Shown here one piece after another: positions 1-6,549 of a stretch of 13,991 nucleotides of DNA (position 1 is the stretch's first letter; every line of letters begins with the position of its first letter). The position numbers and the translations under genes are program-made. The DNA is from an uncultured Pirellulales bacterium (GTDB lineage Bacteria; Planctomycetota; Planctomycetia; Pirellulales; Lacipirellulaceae): assembly GCA_947258835.1 (NCBI GenBank), contig CAMYJY010000031.1, positions 1-13,991 of the forward strand, read 5' to 3'. The notes under the pieces are model-generated. The model saw only the letters and a list, made by a program, of their open reading frames with translations, had not been told where the DNA came from and made no database searches.

Positions 1-1077
1 GTTTTTGGGGTCCACCTCACCCGCGATTTGTTGCGCGCGGCGGAGCTGTCCGCAGGCGGCGTTGATTTTGTCGCCCTTGCGGTGGCGGAAGCGGACCCGC
101 ACGCCGCTGCCCTCCAGGATCTGACGAAACGCGGTCTGACGTTGGTGGCTGGGGGTGCGGTATGGCAGGCCGGCAACCGGGTTGTAAGGAATCACATTGA
201 GCAGGGCTTCGCGACCGGTGAGCAAACCGGCCAACTCCCGGGCGTGCTGCGGTTGGTCATTCACATCGGCCAGCAGGACGTACTCAAAGGTCAGGCGGCG
301 CCCCGCGACGGCAAAGTAGCGGTCGGCCGCCGCCAAGATGCTCGTCAGGCCGATCTTGTCGTTGACCGGCACCAACTGATTCCGCAAGGTGTCGTTGGGG
401 GCATGCAGCGAGATGGCCAGCCGGTAGGAGACCTCATGCTGGGCGAGCCGATCGATGGCCGGCGGTAGGCCCACGGTGGAAATCGTGATCCGACGCGCGC
501 TGATGTCCAGGCCGTCGGGGCGATGCGCTTCAGCCAGGGCGGGAAGCACGGCGTCCAGGTTGGCCAGCGGTTCGCCCATCCCCATCACCACGATATGACT
601 GAGCCGTTCGTCCGCCGACAACAACTGCTGCAAGCGGAGCATCTGCTCCACGATTTCCCCGGTCGTTAAGTTCCGCTCCACACCGTCCAGCCCACTGGCA
701 CAAAACACGCATCCCATGGCGCAGCCGACTTGGCTACTAATGCAGATCGTCCGCCGCACCCCATCGCGCAGCAACACGCATTCGATTTGGCCCCCGGCAG
801 CCAATCCCAGCAAGAGCTTTTCGGTGCCGTCCTCTGCCTGCGTGTGCTGGACAATGGTCGTGGTCCATAGGGGCAGCGCGGTGGCCAGTTCATCCCGCAA
901 GGCTTGGGGCAAATTGGTCATTTGCTGCCAGTCGGCCGCCCGGTGTTGGAACAGCCACTGGCGGACCTGCTGGCGACGAAAACGCGGCAGGCCGGCCGCG
1001 GTGGCATAGGCGGCCAGCGCGTCGTCGATGGCATTCAGTAGGTGAGGGGGGGCTGCAGACAAACCGACTCGGGTCAA
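1..1077 (-). CDS. rlmN: RlmN: dual-specificity 23S rRNA A2503 / tRNA A37 C2-methyltransferase (partial, runs off left edge)
   Basis: Radical-SAM enzyme that methylates C2 of A2503 in 23S rRNA, and of A37 in some tRNAs, in the cytoplasm. The translation shows the cluster-binding motif CAMGCVFC (Cys 119, 123, 126 from the chosen start). A Cys at 112 lies seven residues earlier in TICISSQVGC, as in E. coli Cys118. GMGEPLAN and SLHAPND motifs follow. The C-terminal AACGQL (Cys at bases 54-52, about residue 342) corresponds to the methyl-carrying Cys355 of E. coli. About 359 residues are visible; by comparison with the family only a short tail is missing. The frame is continuous with the upstream sppA-like stop (1086-1084), so the start lies downstream of it. 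TTG at 1077-1075 is chosen; TTG 1062 or CTG 1038 are alternatives, and none has a clear Shine-Dalgarno. It is probably co-transcribed with the sppA-like gene. Confidence 0.93.
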   Translation of the reverse strand, partial: MTRVGLSAAPPHLLNAIDDALAAYATAAGLPRFRRQQVRQWLFQHRAADWQQMTNLPQALRDELATALPLWTTTIVQHTQAEDGTEKLLLGLAAGGQIECVLLRDGVRRTICISSQVGCAMGCVFCASGLDGVERNLTTGEIVEQMLRLQQLLSADERLSHIVVMGMGEPLANLDAVLPALAEAHRPDGLDISARRITISTVGLPPAIDRLAQHEVSYRLAISLHAPNDTLRNQLVPVNDKIGLTSILAAADRYFAVAGRRLTFEYVLLADVNDQPQHARELAGLLTGREALLNVIPYNPVAGLPYRTPSHQRQTAFRQILEGSGVRVRFRHRKGDKINAACGQLRRAQQIAGEVDPKN

Positions 1078-1083
1078 CCCAGA

Positions 1084-2151
1084 TTAGTAGCAGAGATAGT
1101 AGGCGCGCGGTGCGGTGAGGTCCAGCAGCGTGCCGAGGTCCGCATTCCACAGACCGGTTGGTGCCGCTGGGCGACCGAGCAGCATGCTGAGAGAGGCCGG
1201 TGGTTTGGAGTATTTAATGCAGCGGACCTCGTCGGTCTGGCGTCCGGCCAATTCGGCAGCCCGCTCGATGGCGGCTTCGATAAAGCCGATTTTATCGACC
1301 AAGCCATTTTGCACTGCCTGGGCGGCCGTGAAGATTTGTCCGGTGGCCACGGCGTCCAGCGCTTCGTCGTCGGCCCGCAGCTGAGGTCGACCACCACGGA
1401 CGATTTCCTTAAATCCCGCGAAACTGATGTCCACCAGTTCTTGAAAAAGTTTACGCTCCTCGGCGCGTTCCGCCGGATCGAGCACCCGCGTGGGGCTGCC
1501 CATCAATTTGTACTTGTGGCTGGCAATGGAATCGTCTTTAACCCTCAGCTCGGCCAGCAGGCCCGACAAATCATAGTGAGGGATCACCACCCCGATGGAA
1601 CCCGTCCACGTGGTGGGTTCGGCAAAGAGCACATTCTCTGCATCCCCCACGGCCATGGCAATATAATAACCACCGCTGGCACACATGCTGCCCATGCTGA
1701 CCACCAGCGGCAGCTCACGTTCTGCACACAGCTCCCGGATGTGATGGTACAGATAATCGCTGCCCGTGACCGTGCCTCCCGGTGAGTCGATGCGGAGCAC
1801 GATGGCCACCACGTTCTCATCGTCGCGGATGCGGTCAAGTTGTTTTTTGACGAACCCTTCGCCCTCCATAATGGTGCCCGCAATCGTGACGATGGCGATT
1901 TTTTCCGTGGCTTCTTTGGAGAGAGAGTGATAGCGTTCCTGCGGGCCGCCGGGTGGGCTAAAATAGCTTTGATAGCTCGAGATCAGGCCAATCAAGCTCA
2001 GCCCGGCCAGGACCAACAAAATCAGCAAGAATTTGCCATAGCGGCCGAGGGCCGATGCCTGCTGCTGGATAATAACTTGCGGCACCGTCGTTGGCTCGGA
2101 ATGTCCTGCAGGGGGCTGCGGGGCGGGGGCCGAGGGGGACACGCTAGACAT
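1084..2151 (-). CDS. sppA: S49-family signal peptide peptidase (SppA-like), single membrane anchor
   Basis: A 355-residue protein of peptidase family S49, which cleaves remnant signal peptides or other membrane-embedded peptides. It has a Pro-rich cytoplasmic start, one membrane helix (about residues 39-60), then the ClpP-like core: IAGTI (90-94), RIDSPGGTV (120-128), SMGSMCASGGYYIA (152-165) with the expected nucleophile Ser159, TGSIGV (183-188) and GQIFTAAQA (271-279). The Lys of the Ser/Lys dyad is not at its usual place: where B. subtilis SppA has I-K-S-G-E-Y-K, this protein reads I-A-S-H-K-Y-K (209-215), so Ala210 sits at the catalytic position. Lys213 or Lys215 might compensate. ATG 2151 is chosen because GGAG lies 8 nt upstream (2162-2165). 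An in-frame extension to 2250 would read through the large palindrome and is rejected. rlmN follows immediately. Confidence 0.9.
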   Translation of the reverse strand: MSSVSPSAPAPQPPAGHSEPTTVPQVIIQQQASALGRYGKFLLILLVLAGLSLIGLISSYQSYFSPPGGPQERYHSLSKEATEKIAIVTIAGTIMEGEGFVKKQLDRIRDDENVVAIVLRIDSPGGTVTGSDYLYHHIRELCAERELPLVVSMGSMCASGGYYIAMAVGDAENVLFAEPTTWTGSIGVVIPHYDLSGLLAELRVKDDSIASHKYKLMGSPTRVLDPAERAEERKLFQELVDISFAGFKEIVRGGRPQLRADDEALDAVATGQIFTAAQAVQNGLVDKIGFIEAAIERAAELAGRQTDEVRCIKYSKPPASLSMLLGRPAAPTGLWNADLGTLLDLTAPRAYYLCY

Positions 2152-2183
2152 AAAAATAACTCCGGTTGGATAATAGATAAAGA

Positions 2184-2236
2184 ATGTGCACTTCCCGAGA
2201 TGGCGGCCGGAGGCCGCCATCTCGGGAAGTGCACAT
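2184..2236. repeat. Perfect 25-bp inverted repeat with 3-nt loop in the divergent sppA / isomerase intergenic region
   Basis: Left arm 2184-2208 and right arm 2212-2236 are exact reverse complements around the loop GGA (2209-2211). The central part reads GATGGCGGCC-GGA-GGCCGCCATC. It starts 32 nt upstream of the sppA-like ATG, so it would lie in that gene's 5' leader if transcription begins further upstream. It has no T-run on either strand, so it is not a classical terminator. It may be a REP-like dispersed palindrome, a structured 5' leader or a cruciform site; the window has only one copy. Confidence 0.95.
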
Positions 2237-2417
2237 AAGTCAACAGGCACTGGCTGCTATTCTACAGGTTGGCTGCGGGAGGACAACGATAGCAGCCCCC
2301 TCTTACCGCCCTTGTTGGGGGGCCGGTGTTGCCACTCCAGCATCTTAGCCGCTACAGTAGCGTACGTAGCCGGGAGCGGTCCGGTGTTTTTAGTGGCAGA
2401 GCAGCAGGAGTTGAGCG
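2237..2417. other. Leader region of the isomerase-sigma operon
   Basis: No credible gene is seen here. It contains a 9-bp inverted repeat, GGCTGCTAT (2252-2260) with ATAGCAGCC (2289-2297), around a 28-nt loop. It also holds the Shine-Dalgarno AGGAG (2406-2410), 7 nt ahead of the TTG start at 2418. The promoter of the plus-strand operon must lie here, but I could not identify a convincing -35/-10 pair. Confidence 0.4.
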
Positions 2418-3197
2418 TTGTTTGTATGTGCATCGACAGATAGTTTTCCCCATTTGCCCCGGGAAGAGATTTTTCCCCAGTTGGTGGATTTAGAATTCAC
2501 GGCGGTGGAGCTGCCTATTCACGAAACGGGTCGGGGGTTGGTCAAGCCGTCTGCCGTGCTGGAGAACGTGGAAGTCGCGGGGAACGCCTGCCGCGAAACG
2601 AGCCGTTTGACCGTATCCGCCCTCAGTATTGATCAGACGGAGGGCGAATCCGCCGATGCGGACTTGGCCGCGGCTGACAAGTACTATGAGCGGTTTGCCG
2701 CCTGCTGCAAGTTGGCAAAGTCCCTGAAAGTGGTCCCCCTGGTGGTGCCGGCTGCTGAGCTGGGGACCCCCTTTAACGCGGAAATCGAGCGTTTACGAGA
2801 ACTGGTCCGGATTGCTTCGTTTGAGAGTTGCCTGGTGGCGCTGCGAACCGAAATCGGCTGCATGACCGAAGATCCTGCCACGGCCACGGTGCTGTGTGAC
2901 AATGTGAAGGGTTTGGGCTTGGCTCTCGACCCCTCGCACTACGTCACCGGTCCCTGGCAAGGGCGTGATATTGCCAAGGTGATGCCCTACGTCTACCACG
3001 TCCGCTTGCGTGATTCCACCAAAACCGAGTTCAATGTTCGAGTGGGGCAGGGCGAAATTGACTACGGCAAGCTACTGAGCCAGTTGTCCCACGAGGGCTA
3101 CGACCGTGCGTTGACCATCCACATGCCTCCCATCGACGGCCAAGATCACCGTGCCGAGCTCCGCAAACTGCGGCTGCTGCTGGAGAGTTTGTTGTAG
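2418..3197 (+). CDS. Xylose-isomerase-like TIM-barrel protein (sugar phosphate isomerase/epimerase family)
   Basis: A 259-residue cytoplasmic protein of the AP-endonuclease-2 / xylose-isomerase-like superfamily. These are metal-dependent TIM barrels that isomerise or epimerise sugars and related compounds. Visible candidate metal or acid-base residues are Glu34 (VELPIHE), Glu145 (LRTEIG), Asp171 and His174 (LALDPSHY), His194 (YVYHVRLRD), Glu213 in GQGEIDYGKLL (a hallmark near the C-terminus) and His235 (LTIHMPP). The start is TTG 2418, preceded by AGGAG at 7 nt. The nearby ATG at 2425 is in another frame and stops after a few codons. The product is slightly short for the family (usually about 270-290). 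The ECF sigma gene begins 12 nt after the stop, so the two are probably co-transcribed. The substrate cannot be told from sequence. Confidence 0.82.
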   Translation: MFVCASTDSFPHLPREEIFPQLVDLEFTAVELPIHETGRGLVKPSAVLENVEVAGNACRETSRLTVSALSIDQTEGESADADLAAADKYYERFAACCKLAKSLKVVPLVVPAAELGTPFNAEIERLRELVRIASFESCLVALRTEIGCMTEDPATATVLCDNVKGLGLALDPSHYVTGPWQGRDIAKVMPYVYHVRLRDSTKTEFNVRVGQGEIDYGKLLSQLSHEGYDRALTIHMPPIDGQDHRAELRKLRLLLESLL

Positions 3198-3209
3198 TGG
3201 GGTGAGCGG

Positions 3210-3857
3210 TTGTCGATCAGCGATTCCACTGCCCAGCGTTACACCCGGCAAGATCCCGATGTGCGGTTGATGTTGCGAGTGCGGGCAAATGACGCGGAGG
3301 CCTTTGCAGAGCTGGTGCAGCGGCATCAGCAGCGGTTGATTGCCTGGATGACGCATGTGGTGGGACGGCGCGATCTGGCCGAGGACCTGGCGCAGGACGT
3401 GTTTTTGCGGATCTACAAAGCACGGGGCCGCTATGTGCCGGGGTCCAAGTTTTCCACCTGGATGTACACCATTGCCCGTAACGTCGCCCTGGGCGCGCTG
3501 CGGAGTCGGGCGCGGAACAAAGAATTCAACCTGGTGGCCCAGGACAGTGGTGCCGGGGAAGTCAATCCGTTGGCAGCCCAGGCCCTGGCAGCCAGTGGCC
3601 TGATGCCCACCCGCCAGCTTGCCACGGCAGAGCTGGGCGAGGTGGTGCGGTTGGCCGTCAGCGAGTTGAGCGAACGCCAGCGGATGGCGGTGCTGCTGAA
3701 TAAATTCGAGCATCTCAGCTACGAAGAAATTGCGGAAGTGATGGAGATGACCCCAGCCGCCATCAAGTCGTTGTTGACGCGAGCCCGGGCAAACTTACGA
3801 GAGGTGTTGGCACCCTATTTGCGCCAAGGGCTATTTCCTACTCGGGACGACGGGTAG
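3210..3857 (+). CDS. RNA polymerase ECF-type sigma-70 factor
   Basis: A 215-residue alternative sigma factor that directs RNA polymerase to a dedicated promoter set. Sigma region 2 spans about residues 30-100, with DLAEDLAQDVFLRIYKA (core binding, region 2.2) and FSTWMYTIARNVALGALR (regions 2.3/2.4, -10 recognition). After a linker rich in Ala and Gly (about 108-135), region 4 spans about 142-200: LSERQRMAVLL followed by the helix-turn-helix YEEIAEVMEMTPAAIKSLL and RARANLRE, which reads the -35 element. The start is TTG 3210 with GGGGTGAG upstream. It lies 12 nt after the isomerase-like gene and 2 nt before the anti-sigma-like gene. This sigma/anti-sigma arrangement suggests its activity is held in check by the next product and that the operon is autoregulated, which is an inference. 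Confidence 0.93.
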   Translation: MSISDSTAQRYTRQDPDVRLMLRVRANDAEAFAELVQRHQQRLIAWMTHVVGRRDLAEDLAQDVFLRIYKARGRYVPGSKFSTWMYTIARNVALGALRSRARNKEFNLVAQDSGAGEVNPLAAQALAASGLMPTRQLATAELGEVVRLAVSELSERQRMAVLLNKFEHLSYEEIAEVMEMTPAAIKSLLTRARANLREVLAPYLRQGLFPTRDDG

Positions 3858-3859
3858 TT

Positions 3860-5020
3860 ATGCGTACCACCGCACCTCACGGCGATTCCCCACGCGACGA
3901 TTCCCAGCCGTCGGAGCAGCTGGTGGCCTATCTCGACGGCGAGCTCTCGGCGGAGGAAAGCGCCCAAGTCGAGCGGCGACTGGCCAGCGATCCGGCCCTA
4001 CGTCAGCAGTTGCAAGAGCTGGAGCGGTCCTGGGCCGTGCTGGATGCACTGCCAGCGGTCACCGTCGCAGCCAGTTTTTCCCAGACGACGATGGAACTGG
4101 CGCTGGCTGAGGGCGACCAGGCCCCCCTGGAACGGGAGTCCGCCACCCCGGACGGGCTACCGCTGGGACGGCGTTGGCTGGCCGTGATGGGACGCTGCAG
4201 CGCTCGCCGGTGGGGGACGGTGCTGGTGTTCGCTGCCGCGGCGCTCTGCGGTGCGGTCTGTGGTCGTTGGCTGTGGCCGGATCCGCATCAGCAACTGGTG
4301 GCCAATTTGCCGGTGATCCACTACGTCAATCTATACCGACAATTTGAGGACCCGTTGTTTTTGCGGCTCCTGCAGCAGGAATTGGGGCCGCCGCCGTGGT
4401 ACGACCCGGCAGAAGCCATCCGGCTAGAGGCCAGCGCCCGGCAGTTTGCCCGCCTGCAAGATGTTGCTCAGCGGGTCGCCTGGCTCGACCAACGGCAGCC
4501 GGCGGAATTGACGTCCCTGCGCGCCAAGTTCAACCAATTTCAGGGCCTGGCAGTCCACGAGCGGGCCCGCCTGCAACATTTGCAGCAGCAGATCACGACC
4601 CCACGGAACGCGGCTGTGGTGCCTACCATGCTGCAGTTTCAGCACTGGCTGCGAGGCCTGCTGCCCGTGGAGCAAGACGACCTGCGGCGACTGCCCTCTG
4701 CTGCTGCGCGCGCTGAGCGGGTGGTCCAATTGGTAAGGCAGCAGCGCCGCCAACGTGCCCTGGCACTTGACGAACGGGGGCCGCCTACCGATCAGCAGCT
4801 GGAGGAATTTTTTGCCGCGGAGCTTCCCGAGACCGAGCAGGAGCGGCTGTTGGCACTGCCGGGGGAGGAAATGCGTGTGCAGCTCGAACAAATGTATCGA
4901 GGAGTTCCCGTTCGCCTGCCCCAACCGCGTCCTGGATGGGATGGTTTGCCTCCTCCCCGCCGCCGGGGCCCACCCCCGCCAAGACGACGTAGAACTTGGC
5001 CAGAAAGCAAGAGGCCATAG
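3860..5020 (+). CDS. Membrane-anchored anti-sigma-like protein with large extracytoplasmic Pro/Arg-tailed domain
   Basis: 386 residues. The N-terminal part (about 18-58; EQLVAYLDGELSAEE, then RRLASDPALRQQLQEL) resembles the helical sigma-binding domain of anti-sigma factors, but the zinc-binding His/Cys residues of the ZAS/zf-HC2 type are absent. One membrane helix follows at about 118-138. The outer part (140-350) is helical and Gln/Leu/Arg-rich. It contains a recurrent pattern: AVHERARLQHL (231-241), LPVEQDDLRRLP (268-279) and LPETEQERLLALP (322-334). This resembles DUF3106-type 'LsPEeRarLlaLp' repeats. Residues 352-386 form a Pro/Arg-rich tail. ATG 3860 lies 2 nt after the sigma stop, implying translational coupling and direct control of that sigma. 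The outer domain may sense an envelope signal (inference). It is convergent with the lipoprotein gene, 15 nt away. Confidence 0.8.
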   Translation: MRTTAPHGDSPRDDSQPSEQLVAYLDGELSAEESAQVERRLASDPALRQQLQELERSWAVLDALPAVTVAASFSQTTMELALAEGDQAPLERESATPDGLPLGRRWLAVMGRCSARRWGTVLVFAAAALCGAVCGRWLWPDPHQQLVANLPVIHYVNLYRQFEDPLFLRLLQQELGPPPWYDPAEAIRLEASARQFARLQDVAQRVAWLDQRQPAELTSLRAKFNQFQGLAVHERARLQHLQQQITTPRNAAVVPTMLQFQHWLRGLLPVEQDDLRRLPSAAARAERVVQLVRQQRRQRALALDERGPPTDQQLEEFFAAELPETEQERLLALPGEEMRVQLEQMYRGVPVRLPQPRPGWDGLPPPRRRGPPPPRRRRTWPESKRP

Positions 5021-5035
5021 GCAGTTTTTGTTGCC

Positions 5036-5473
5036 TTAGAAGTCGAGGTAGCGGAAACTAAAAAAGCCCACCGATTGCAGGGGCGCATTGGGCAGCGTGG
5101 CGTTGAATACGTCAAGAATTCTGGTGCGTAAAGCCGTCAGCTCCGGGTCTTGGATCTCATGCAGCTGCAGTTGACGAGCCGACAGGATAAGTTCATGGCG
5201 TAGTTGGGGGCCGTTTTCTTCGAGTGCATCGTTGACCTTTTTCAGGTGACGGTTGGCAACTCGGCCGAAGATGTGGAAGTGGATTTTGGCAACGGCAGTC
5301 GTTTGTGGTGGTTGTGGTAAGGTCAGCTGATAGGTACCCAAATCGACCTGTTCCAGCCGCGCTTGGATGGCGATCGCCCGGTGCGATTCGATCATGCTCT
5401 CCGCATCAAAACATCCTGGCAGCGCGCTGCACAGAAGGATACTAGCCAGGATGGTCTGGATACGAACAAACAT
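5036..5473 (-). CDS. Small lipoprotein with FliL-like C-terminal domain (paralogue A)
   Basis: 145 residues. It has a typical lipoprotein signal, MFVRIQTILASILLCSALPGC, with the lipobox LPGC and lipidated Cys21. The mature part has a strand region (VDLGTYQLTL 43-52; AKIHFHIFGRV 62-72), a helix (HLKKVNDALEENGPQLRHEL) and a C-terminal segment, QDPELTALRTRILDVFN (108-124), then PLQSVGFFSFRYLDF to the end. This beta-beta-helix-helix-beta layout recalls the periplasmic domain of FliL, where 'L...E..K..L...I....N..L....V..V.F..F' is typical. It shares VDLG(x)n with paralogue C and a similar final third with C and, more weakly, B. ATG 5473 is preceded by AGGA at 6 nt. No flagellar genes are nearby, so a flagellar role is not implied. 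The family call is by eye. Confidence 0.75.
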   Translation of the reverse strand: MFVRIQTILASILLCSALPGCFDAESMIESHRAIAIQARLEQVDLGTYQLTLPQPPQTTAVAKIHFHIFGRVANRHLKKVNDALEENGPQLRHELILSARQLQLHEIQDPELTALRTRILDVFNATLPNAPLQSVGFFSFRYLDF

Positions 5474-5547
5474 GTTTTTCCTGCTCTTTTGTTTGGCATA
5501 ACCGTTAAAATCGTCAGTTGTCTGGCCGTATTCCTAGCGCAAATGAA

Positions 5548-5640
5548 AGCGACCAACGGGAGCGGGCCAATACCTTCCGAGTGGTAGCTCGCATCGGCCG
5601 GCGGCCCCCGTTCGAGCCGGGGGCAGGTTCTGCTGCCGCC
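5548..5640 (+). repeat. GC-rich structured repeat, copy 1
   Basis: A 93-nt unit beginning AGCGACCAACGGGAGCGGGC and ending TTCTGCTGCCGCC. It is nearly identical, apart from an internal expansion, to 5956-6073. It contains a hairpin, GCCCCCG-TTCGAGC-CGGGGGC (5604-5624), and a second weaker one around GGTAGCTC. Both copies are in the same orientation, 408 nt apart. It is probably a genome-dispersed intergenic element (inference). Confidence 0.88.
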
Positions 5641-5674
5641 CCCCCTGGTAATCCGCGGATTGCCACGACTAGTT

Positions 5675-5717
5675 CAACTATAGGTTGCGTTCTCGCCCAC
5701 GCTTTAACCTATAGTTG
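5675..5717. repeat. Perfect 12-bp inverted repeat (hairpin)
   Basis: CAACTATAGGTT (5675-5686) and AACCTATAGTTG (5706-5717) are exact reverse complements. The 19-nt loop itself begins GCGT and contains ACGC, so the stem can continue for 4 bp after a TTT bulge. It is AT-rich compared with its surroundings and no T-run follows, so it does not look like a terminator. It could be an operator, a hairpin of a larger RNA or an end of a small mobile element. Confidence 0.85.
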
Positions 5718-5723
5718 CAGAGA

Positions 5724-5799
5724 GGTTCTCTGGCGGGTGTTGTCCTGTGGAGAGTGCCTAGGGAGGCAGCCTCAGGGAGGATGTCGCGCCTAGAGAACC
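5724..5799 (+). other. Folded segment, possible structured RNA or part of a mobile remnant
   Basis: The outer arms GGTTCTCTGGCG (5724-5735) and CGCCTAGAGAACC (5787-5799) pair over 12 bp with one bulged base. Inside is TGCCT-AGGG-AGGCA (5756-5769), a 5-bp stem with a tetraloop-sized loop, followed by GCCTC that can pair alternatively with GAGGC. Together with the hairpin just upstream (5675-5717) this gives a compact 125-nt region of nested stems. I recognise no known RNA family. Confidence 0.4.
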
Positions 5800-5955
5800 C
5801 CGAAAAATGTTACGCTGCCGGCACCTGGGTGTGTCACGGGCACTTGATTGGTCAAAATGTGGGCAAACCAAGTTGTGAATTTACTGCGCGTCCCCAAACC
5901 GTATCGTGCTGCCGTTCTGCAAGTGGTGAAAACGCTTGTTACTTTCGCGCGGTAC

Positions 5956-6073
5956 AGCGACCAACGGGAGCGGGCCCATGCCTTCCGAGCGGTAGCTCGC
6001 GTTGGCTGGCGGCACTGCCGCCCTCGCGTTGGCTGGCGGCCCCCCGTTCGAGCCGGGGGCAGGTTCTGCCGCC
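5956..6073 (+). repeat. GC-rich structured repeat, copy 2, with internal 27-bp tandem duplication
   Basis: 118 nt with the same start (AGCGACCAACGGGAGCGGGC) and the same end (TTCTGCCGCC) as copy 1 at 5548-5640. The extra length comes from a duplication: CTCGCGTTGGCTGGCGGC occurs at 5996-6013 and again at 6023-6040, a period of 27 nt. The hairpin GCCCCC-GTTCGAGCC-GGGGGC is kept near its end. It stops 5 nt before the TTG start proposed for the following lipoprotein gene. Confidence 0.88.
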
Positions 6074-6078
6074 CGGCG

Positions 6079-6528
6079 TTGGTTTTCGCCGCGGTGTGTT
6101 GTTTGCTGGGGGGCTGTGGAGGTTCGGGGGATGCTCCGCTAGATGATTATTTGGAGGGGTTGGATTTTGCTGCTCCTGTGGAGTCGGGAGTTGCGATTCC
6201 TGTAGGCGGTAGGCACAGTATTTCGATTGCGGCCAAGGAGCAAGTTGCCGGCCAGGGCGAAAAAATTGTGTGGGTCCAACTAAGGTTTAGGTTATTTGTG
6301 GTGGTGGAACCCGAGCACGAGGCGGTCGTATTGGCTGCCACCCAGCGCCATGTCGGGTTGATTCAAGATACCGTCATGAAGGTTTGTCGCAAGTTGACGC
6401 TGGAAGAACTCAAGGATCATCGGCATACCCTTTTGAAGACGCACTTAATTGACGCCCTCAGGCCTTTGCTGGGGCAAAACCGGATTCAGCAGCTGGTCAT
6501 CAATGATGATAGTTGGGAAGCCATTTAA
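6079..6528 (+). CDS. Small lipoprotein with weak FliL-like domain (paralogue B), start uncertain
   Basis: 149 residues if TTG 6079 is the start. It has a short hydrophobic stretch, VFAAVCCLLGGC, with lipobox LGGC (Cys13), then a Gly/Asp-rich linker. A strand region follows (KIVWVQLRFRLFVVVEP, about 61-77), then a helix (HVGLIQDTVMKVCRKL), and TLEELKDHRHTLLKTHLIDALRPLL before a final strand IQQLVIND. The order of elements and the size match paralogue A (145 aa), although the last strand is less FliL-like than in A and C. The signal lacks the usual positive N-terminus. The codons just upstream (RFCRPAL) would supply it, but they belong to the repeat and no start codon occurs in frame until GTG 5929/5926 or ATG 5857/5848. 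Either TTG 6079 is used, a longer repeat-encoded N-terminus exists, or the repeat displaced the original start. Confidence 0.6.
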   Translation: MVFAAVCCLLGGCGGSGDAPLDDYLEGLDFAAPVESGVAIPVGGRHSISIAAKEQVAGQGEKIVWVQLRFRLFVVVEPEHEAVVLAATQRHVGLIQDTVMKVCRKLTLEELKDHRHTLLKTHLIDALRPLLGQNRIQQLVINDDSWEAI

Positions 6529-6549
6529 CCATCCATTGCCCTGTGCGCT

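Larger units (their letters stand above)
5474..6078. other. Gene-poor accessory stretch with two structured repeats and a folded segment
   Basis: About 600 bases between the divergent FliL-like genes A and B without a convincing gene. The open frames here (5363-5587, 5518-5793, 5715-6146) pass through hairpins and repeats and show no domain. Contents in order: repeat copy 1 (5548-5640), a perfect 12-bp inverted repeat (5675-5717), a folded stretch (5724-5799), about 150 bases with nothing recognisable, and repeat copy 2 (5956-6073). Promoters for A and B must lie here but none could be assigned. Confidence 0.6.

Noticed and set aside
1042..1785. 247-codon plus-strand frame opposite the sppA-like gene
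   Set aside because: It is a shadow of the GC-rich sppA-like gene, with no domain and low-complexity composition; the minus-strand frame has clear S49 motifs.
2152..2250. Longer N-terminus of the sppA-like protein
   Set aside because: The extension is encoded by the 25-bp palindrome, and the internal ATG at 2151 has a GGAG at good spacing followed by a typical cytoplasmic N-terminus.
5019..5036. Bidirectional terminator between the convergent anti-sigma-like and lipoprotein genes
   Set aside because: The stem AGGCA/TGCCT is only 5 bp and overlaps the stop codon region; too weak to call.
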